A stretch of 10,578 nt of DNA from contig CAJUSU010000023.1 of NCBI GenBank assembly GCA_910589185.1, forward strand, positions 1-10,578. The letters are read 5' to 3'. Position 1 is the first letter of the stretch. Each line of letters opens with the position of its first letter. Below, piece by piece: positions 6,165 through 10,578 of the stretch. This stretch comes from an uncultured Clostridia bacterium (GTDB lineage: Bacteria > Bacillota > Clostridia > TANB77 > CAG-508). The notes below the pieces were generated by a model. That model searched no databases, had not been told where the DNA came from, and saw nothing but the letters and a program-made list of their open reading frames with translations. Made by a program: the position numbers and the translations under genes.

Positions 6165-7421
6165 TTATTCTGGTTTTTTCAAAATTTCGTCATATAATGT
6201 CAAAGTTTTTCGTGACTTTAGTTCTTCTGCTGAGTATCCTAATTCTAATAGTTCTGCGTTTGTATAATTTTCAACAATAGAATATTTTTCATTTTGTTTT
6301 GTTACTTTTACCAAAATTTTATCTTGATATCCAGCTCTTGTTCGAACTACATAGCATATTTCATTATCACCTTTTTGCTCTTTTCCAATTGCACTGATTG
6401 GTACTTTTTTACCGCTATGGCTCCACCATATAATATCAAAGGAAATTTTTCGGTAACTAACTAATTCTTGTACTTGCTCTGATAATTTTAATACTAAAAT
6501 TGTATCATCATCTTCATGTGAAATGTATTCTATTGTACTTAAAACTTCTGCATTATTTGGAAGTCTTATTTTAACAGATGAACTAAGCTTTGCTTCTTTT
6601 GCCTGTTCTGAATTCAGTATACAAGCTATATAGCACCCAAAATTATTAATAATTTTTCCACTTTCAGTGCTATCTGCTACTACTTGTCCCGTCTTAATAT
6701 TTAACTTCTTCAAAGTTTCTTTACTTAGGTTATTAAAATTACTTGGTGAAAGTATTTCCTCATATCCATCTACTTTATAAGAAACTACACCACTAATTGG
6801 TGCTTTTAAATATTCTGCACCTGAATTTAATTGATTTTCATATTTTTTTCTTTCATTAATTAATTTCTTCAAATAAGAACCTGCTGGGCTATACTCTCCT
6901 GCTATTTGAGCTTTCTTTGTAATTGCACTGCTAATCTCTTTTTTTGCTTCACGGATGGTTTGCATATTATTGGTAGTTACTAATGAAGCAATTTTCTCTT
7001 CAATTTGTTTTTCAATAGCTTTTACATCGCTTACTGTAAATAGTCCTTTTTCTCCTGCCATTGCTTCATCTATCTTCACATCTAAGTCTGCAATTTTCTT
7101 TTTTAAATTTTCCTCTCCACTAGAATAGTAACGAAAAATAGCTTCGTTTTTAGCAACTCTTTCTCCTTCTGTTTTTATCTGTGCCATTCCATTTTTATAG
7201 TTATTTCCTTTTACAACTGTTTCTTCTCTAATAATATAACCGATTGCCGCTTCTTCTTGATAAATCTTTCCTTGTTCTACACTAAAAGTATTAGTTGGAT
7301 TTTGAACTAGTGCCATTACTTTATAGAGACAATATCCTAGTATTATTAATACTACAATCGAAATTGCTATCATTATTTTTCTATTCAATTTATATTTTCT
7401 TTTCAGCTTCTGCTTCTTCAT
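6165..7421 (-). CDS. HlyD-like membrane-anchored protein of the sepF neighbourhood
   Basis: The 418-residue product has a very basic N-terminus, one membrane segment (about 15-37) and a large predicted extracytoplasmic part. A helical coiled-coil hairpin (about 100-200) follows the first half of a lipoyl-like fold. APISGVVSYKVDGYE (207-221) is the characteristic second half of that fold in HlyD/membrane-fusion proteins. A beta-rich C-terminal part follows. Membrane-fusion proteins usually work with an exporter, but no ABC or MFS transporter gene is nearby. In Clostridia a similar gene is commonly found next to sepF, so an envelope or division role is as plausible as efflux. The ATG at 7421 has GGAGG only three bases upstream, inside the end of miaA, which it overlaps by 32 nt, suggesting translational coupling. 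No close alternative start exists. Confidence 0.75.
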   Translation of the reverse strand: MKKQKLKRKYKLNRKIMIAISIVVLIILGYCLYKVMALVQNPTNTFSVEQGKIYQEEAAIGYIIREETVVKGNNYKNGMAQIKTEGERVAKNEAIFRYYSSGEENLKKKIADLDVKIDEAMAGEKGLFTVSDVKAIEKQIEEKIASLVTTNNMQTIREAKKEISSAITKKAQIAGEYSPAGSYLKKLINERKKYENQLNSGAEYLKAPISGVVSYKVDGYEEILSPSNFNNLSKETLKKLNIKTGQVVADSTESGKIINNFGCYIACILNSEQAKEAKLSSSVKIRLPNNAEVLSTIEYISHEDDDTILVLKLSEQVQELVSYRKISFDIIWWSHSGKKVPISAIGKEQKGDNEICYVVRTRAGYQDKILVKVTKQNEKYSIVENYTNAELLELGYSAEELKSRKTLTLYDEILKKPE

Positions 7422-8337
7422 AATCCTCCAATATCCTTTGTATATTCTCTTCTGCTGGAGCTAATCCGTCTAGCCATTTAATTTCTTTGTTCTTTCGAAA
7501 CCATGTTAATTGACGTTTGGCATATCTTCTAGTTTCTTGTTTCAAATTTTCTATCATTTCTTCTTTTGTGATATCGCCTTGCAAATAAGGTACAACTTCT
7601 TTATAGCCCAAACCTTGCATAGCAGTAGGAAAACTTTTGTATTTTTTCAATAGTTCTTGTACTTCTTCAATTAACCCTTGTTCTATCATAATATCTACTC
7701 TTTGATTAATTCTATCATAAAGTTTTTCTCTATCCATATCTATTGCATACATTAAATATTCATAAGGTGGCTCTTCTCTACGTGATTCTATTTCTAGTTG
7801 TGTTTTTGTTTTTCCTGTTTGATGATAAATCTCTAAAATACGCATAATACGCTTTTGATCATTATTACTGATTTTTTCCGTGGCTTGCAAATCAATTTCT
7901 TTCGCTTTTTGGTATAATGTTTCTAAACCTTGTTCCTCTATCATCTTTTCTAATTGTTGTCTATATGCTAAATCTGTTTCAACTTCTGGATATTGAATAT
8001 GGTATACCAAAGTATCTACATAAAGTCCTGTTCCTCCCACTACAATTGGAGTCTTCCCTTTTGCTAAGATCTTACTAATTGCTTTTTCACTATCCTTTTG
8101 AAAATCGGCAACACTATATCTTTCTTCTGGTGAAACAAAATCAATTAAATAATGTTGTATTCCCTGCATTTCTTCTTCGGTTACTTTTGCTGTGCCTATG
8201 GTCATATCTTTGTAGATTTGCATAGAATCACAAGATATAATTTCTCCATTCATTGCTTGTGCTAGTTTTACAGAAAGTCCCGTTTTGCCTGAAGCTGTCG
8301 GTCCGCAAATAACAATTACTTTTGGTTTTGATTTCAT
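7390..8337 (-). CDS. miaA: tRNA dimethylallyltransferase MiaA
   Basis: Transfers a dimethylallyl group from DMAPP to N6 of A37 in tRNAs reading UNN codons, the first step towards ms2i6A. The 315-residue product has normal length. Visible motifs are the P-loop GPTASGKT (12-19), SCDSMQIYKDMTIGTAK with catalytic Asp37 (35-51), HYLIDFVSPEERYSVADF (62-79), GGTGLYVDTL (101-110), the QGLGYKE segment (241-247) and the RYAKRQLTWFR tail motif (271-281). The ATG at 8337 has AAGGAG six bases upstream. It lies 29 bases after a small membrane-protein gene and overlaps the next gene by 32 nt. A mutL-miaA neighbourhood is common in Bacillota. Confidence 0.97.
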   Translation of the reverse strand: MKSKPKVIVICGPTASGKTGLSVKLAQAMNGEIISCDSMQIYKDMTIGTAKVTEEEMQGIQHYLIDFVSPEERYSVADFQKDSEKAISKILAKGKTPIVVGGTGLYVDTLVYHIQYPEVETDLAYRQQLEKMIEEQGLETLYQKAKEIDLQATEKISNNDQKRIMRILEIYHQTGKTKTQLEIESRREEPPYEYLMYAIDMDREKLYDRINQRVDIMIEQGLIEEVQELLKKYKSFPTAMQGLGYKEVVPYLQGDITKEEMIENLKQETRRYAKRQLTWFRKNKEIKWLDGLAPAEENIQRILEDYEEAEAEKKI

Positions 8338-8366
8338 CTTTTTCTCCTTCTTGTTTCTTTACTTTT

Positions 8367-8804
8367 CTAGCGGTTGCTTCTCGCATTTTGTAGCATATTA
8401 TAAATTCCTGTTTGAATATCCTTAAAGTAGAAAAATTCTATAATTAGTAAGATACTCAAAACAATTGCTAATAAAATGCAACGATTTCTAAAAGGCTCTG
8501 ATTTTAGCTTTCCTTCTTGCAAGTTTTTATAGGAACTCGCTAAGAATGGTAAAATGACAATGGCATTTACTGGTACAAAAGTAAAGGTTATTAGATTTTT
8601 TCCAAAGCTTTCATTGTTACCTAAATCAATATCTTTTGTTCCAATCCAATATATAAAGCTAACTAGCATATAGATAACAGCAATTCCTACAATAATAAAT
8701 ATTCCTTTCGCCTTCTTGTCCATCTCTTTGCCTAAAAAGTGATAGGTCAAAAAAATGGCTACTAAATTTAAGGCTAAGATACACATATATATAAATATTA
8801 CCAT
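8367..8804 (-). CDS. Small four-helix membrane protein of unknown function
   Basis: The 145-residue product has four clear hydrophobic segments (about 3-24, 33-54, 70-90 and 108-127). They are linked by short loops such as GKEMDKKAK (25-33), a GTKDIDLGNNESFGKN loop (55-70) and a basic SYKNLQEGKLKSEPFRNR loop (91-108). The C-terminal tail is short and polar. I recognise no catalytic motif and assign no function. The ATG at 8804 has AAGGAG ten bases upstream, placed at the very end of mutL, and only six bases separate the mutL stop from this start. miaA follows after 29 bases. The tight packing implies co-expression with mutL and miaA, but a functional link to repair or tRNA modification cannot be inferred. 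Confidence 0.85.
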   Translation of the reverse strand: MVIFIYMCILALNLVAIFLTYHFLGKEMDKKAKGIFIIVGIAVIYMLVSFIYWIGTKDIDLGNNESFGKNLITFTFVPVNAIVILPFLASSYKNLQEGKLKSEPFRNRCILLAIVLSILLIIEFFYFKDIQTGIYNMLQNARSNR

Positions 8805-8810
8805 CTGTTT

Positions 8811-10578
8811 TTATCTCCTTGAAAATTTTCTTTCAATATCATTTTTGGTCATTTTAATAGCTGTTGGTCTTCCATGTGGGCAAGTAAATGGATTTGGCAA
8901 TACTAGTAATTGTTCCATTAATTTATCTACTTCTTCTTTGGTTAAAGCCATATTAGCTTTTACAGCTGCTTTACACGCTACTGTTGCAATGAACTTTTCT
9001 TCTATTTCTTGTTTTGCAGTTCTAGCTACAGTATTAATTTCATCTAGTGTTTCCAAGAATAATTCTTTTGTATTTAATTCTAAACAAATATTAGGAACTC
9101 CTGTTAATCTGATAGTATTTTCTCCAAACTCATCTAAAGTAAATCCTGCTTTTTGAAACATCTCCATATTTTCTCTTGCGATATCCATTTCTTTGTGTGA
9201 TAGATTAATAATATCTGGAAGTAACATTAATTGAGAATCTTTTTCTTCTTCACTATAATAATTTTTCTTTACTCTTTCATACAAAATTCTTTCATGAGCT
9301 GCATGTTGGTCTAATATATACAATTCTTTATCTAATTCTAAAATGATGTAAGTAGAAAAGGCAATCCCAATAAATTTATAATTTGGTATCGCTTGTTTTT
9401 CTTCTTCGAAAATAGAAATATTTTCTGCTGTTGTTAGTTCTTCTGCTTTAACTTGGTATTTTTCCTCTTCTTCTTTTAATTGTTCTGCTTTTTTCTCATT
9501 TTCTCTTTTTACTTCTACTGGCATGCTTCCAAAAGTACGTACATACATTTCATCAAAATCTTCTGTTTGAGGATCTATTTGCAAACTGTCTAATTTTTTA
9601 ACACCTTCTAGTAATTTCTCGTTTACTACTTTAGCATCTATTACTTTTGTTTCCATTCCATCTAGTTGTTTTGTATCTTCTACTTGTGTAATCACCTCTG
9701 GTTTTGGAGGTACTGCAAACGGATCAACTTCGCCTTCTGTCTTGCTATTAGCTTCCTCCGTGCCATTACTATTAGTTTCTGTTGTCGTTTCTTCCTTGTT
9801 TCCTTGCATTTTTCTAAATAAACCTGCTAGTCCTTTTTCCTTCTTTTCTTCAATATTTTGACTATATTGAACTTCCTCTACAGGTTTTGCATTAGCTGCA
9901 ATTATTTCCTCTGGTACTTTTTCGTCTGTAACAATCCTTTGTGTTTCTATTCCCTCTTTTTCTCTTTCCGTATCCTCTACTAAGTCGCCCTTTAATAAGG
10001 TATCCTTAACAGCATGATATACTGCTTTAAAAATTTTATTTTCTTCTTCAAATCTAACTTCTAATTTAGCGGGGTGTACATTAACATCTACTTTTTGTGG
10101 ATTCATTTCAATATTTAAAACTAAAAATCCATATTTTCCAATAGTAATCATACCTTTGTATCCTTGCTCTGCCGCACTGGTTAAAGTCTTATCTTTAATA
10201 AATCTCTGGTTAACAAAGAATAGTTGATTTGAACGATTAGAACGGGCAATTGCTGGTTTGCCAATTACTCCTGTAATGTGTACATCTTCATAAGTATAAT
10301 CTACGTCTAAAATATTTTCAGCTATGTCCTTTCCATAGATACTATAAATTGTAGCCTTTGACTCGTTGTTTCCTGGAGTTTGTATAATTGTTTTTCCACT
10401 ATTAATTAACTTAATAGCTACTTCTGGATGTACTAAAGCAAGTCTTGTAACCGCATCTTCTATATATCCTGCTTCCGTAAAATCTTTCTTTAAAAATTTA
10501 TATCTTACAGGAGTATTAAAAAATAAATCTGTAATTGTAATTGCAGTTCCTTTTGGGCAACCTGTTTCTTCTTTGTTA
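8811..10578 (-). CDS. mutL: DNA mismatch repair protein MutL, N-terminus beyond the window
   Basis: Mismatch-repair ATPase and nicking endonuclease that acts after MutS. The frame is open to the right edge; 588 residues are present and roughly 130 N-terminal residues, with the first GHKL ATPase motifs, lie outside. Numbering from the first whole codon (10577): GTAITITDLFFNTPVRYKFLK at 10-30 is the last ATPase-lid motif. The MLH transducer domain includes NRSNQLFFVNQRFIKD (114-129) and HPAKLEVRF (168-176). An acidic low-complexity linker spans about 200-395. The C-terminal domain has the endonuclease metal motif DQHAAHERILYE (423-434), QLMLLP (449-454) resembling the beta-clamp contact QEMIVP of B. 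subtilis, an ACKAAVKAN motif (534-542) and CPHGRPT (566-572). It is thus the nicking type found outside MutH-bearing bacteria. mutS is expected upstream but is not visible. Confidence 0.97.
   Translation of the reverse strand, partial: NKEETGCPKGTAITITDLFFNTPVRYKFLKKDFTEAGYIEDAVTRLALVHPEVAIKLINSGKTIIQTPGNNESKATIYSIYGKDIAENILDVDYTYEDVHITGVIGKPAIARSNRSNQLFFVNQRFIKDKTLTSAAEQGYKGMITIGKYGFLVLNIEMNPQKVDVNVHPAKLEVRFEEENKIFKAVYHAVKDTLLKGDLVEDTEREKEGIETQRIVTDEKVPEEIIAANAKPVEEVQYSQNIEEKKEKGLAGLFRKMQGNKEETTTETNSNGTEEANSKTEGEVDPFAVPPKPEVITQVEDTKQLDGMETKVIDAKVVNEKLLEGVKKLDSLQIDPQTEDFDEMYVRTFGSMPVEVKRENEKKAEQLKEEEEKYQVKAEELTTAENISIFEEEKQAIPNYKFIGIAFSTYIILELDKELYILDQHAAHERILYERVKKNYYSEEEKDSQLMLLPDIINLSHKEMDIARENMEMFQKAGFTLDEFGENTIRLTGVPNICLELNTKELFLETLDEINTVARTAKQEIEEKFIATVACKAAVKANMALTKEEVDKLMEQLLVLPNPFTCPHGRPTAIKMTKNDIERKFSRR

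Noticed and set aside
8755..9156. Plus-strand open stretch opposite the mutL end
   Set aside because: It is antisense to conserved MutL motifs (CPHGRPT, ACKAAVKAN) and shows no independent coding signal. The same applies to the other plus-strand open stretches at 810-1100, 1855-2091, 2410-2854, 3454-3870 and 4671-4904.
1..10578. CRISPR array, tRNA/rRNA, insertion sequence, phage or defence system
   Set aside because: I saw no spaced direct repeats, cloverleaf, transposase or nuclease-defence motifs. The genes are co-directional housekeeping genes of uniform composition.

Overview
The window is low-GC DNA with every recognisable gene on the minus strand. Gene content (SepF, DivIVA, FtsK/SpoIIIE, an endonuclease-type MutL), strong AGGAGG ribosome binding sites and TTGACA-type promoters point to a Bacillota chromosome, most likely a member of the Clostridia. 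An uncultured gut-type lineage is plausible, but that is inference only. I see no phage, insertion sequence, CRISPR array, rRNA or tRNA.

The layout below follows transcription, from high to low coordinates. (1) 10578-6165 holds mutL (5' end outside the window), a small four-helix membrane protein, miaA and a HlyD-like membrane-anchored protein. Gaps are tiny, and the last pair overlaps by 32 nt, so this looks like one transcript. (2) 6108-5009 is a short cell-division unit: a clear promoter, sepF, divIVA and an intrinsic terminator. (3) 4941-1 starts with a second clear promoter and then carries rsmD, a small coiled-coil protein, ftsK/spoIIIE and an uncharacterised coiled-coil protein that runs off the left edge. 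The gaps before the coiled-coil gene and before ftsK each hold an inverted repeat. The gap in front of ftsK can fold in two mutually exclusive ways.

The functional themes are genome maintenance (MutL, FtsK), translation quality (MiaA for tRNA, RsmD for 16S rRNA) and division or envelope organisation (SepF, DivIVA, probably the HlyD-like protein). Compared with the usual Clostridia arrangement, two clusters look condensed: ylmE, ylmG and ylmH are absent around sepF-divIVA, and coaD is absent after rsmD.

Most of this is ordinary housekeeping sequence, and I do not see a clear new biological system. The items most worth a second look are the unknown protein after ftsK, the two-state hairpin in the ftsK leader, and repeated TGTAAYATT motifs upstream of both promoters. 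Gene-free stretches are all under 160 bases and are covered in the features.
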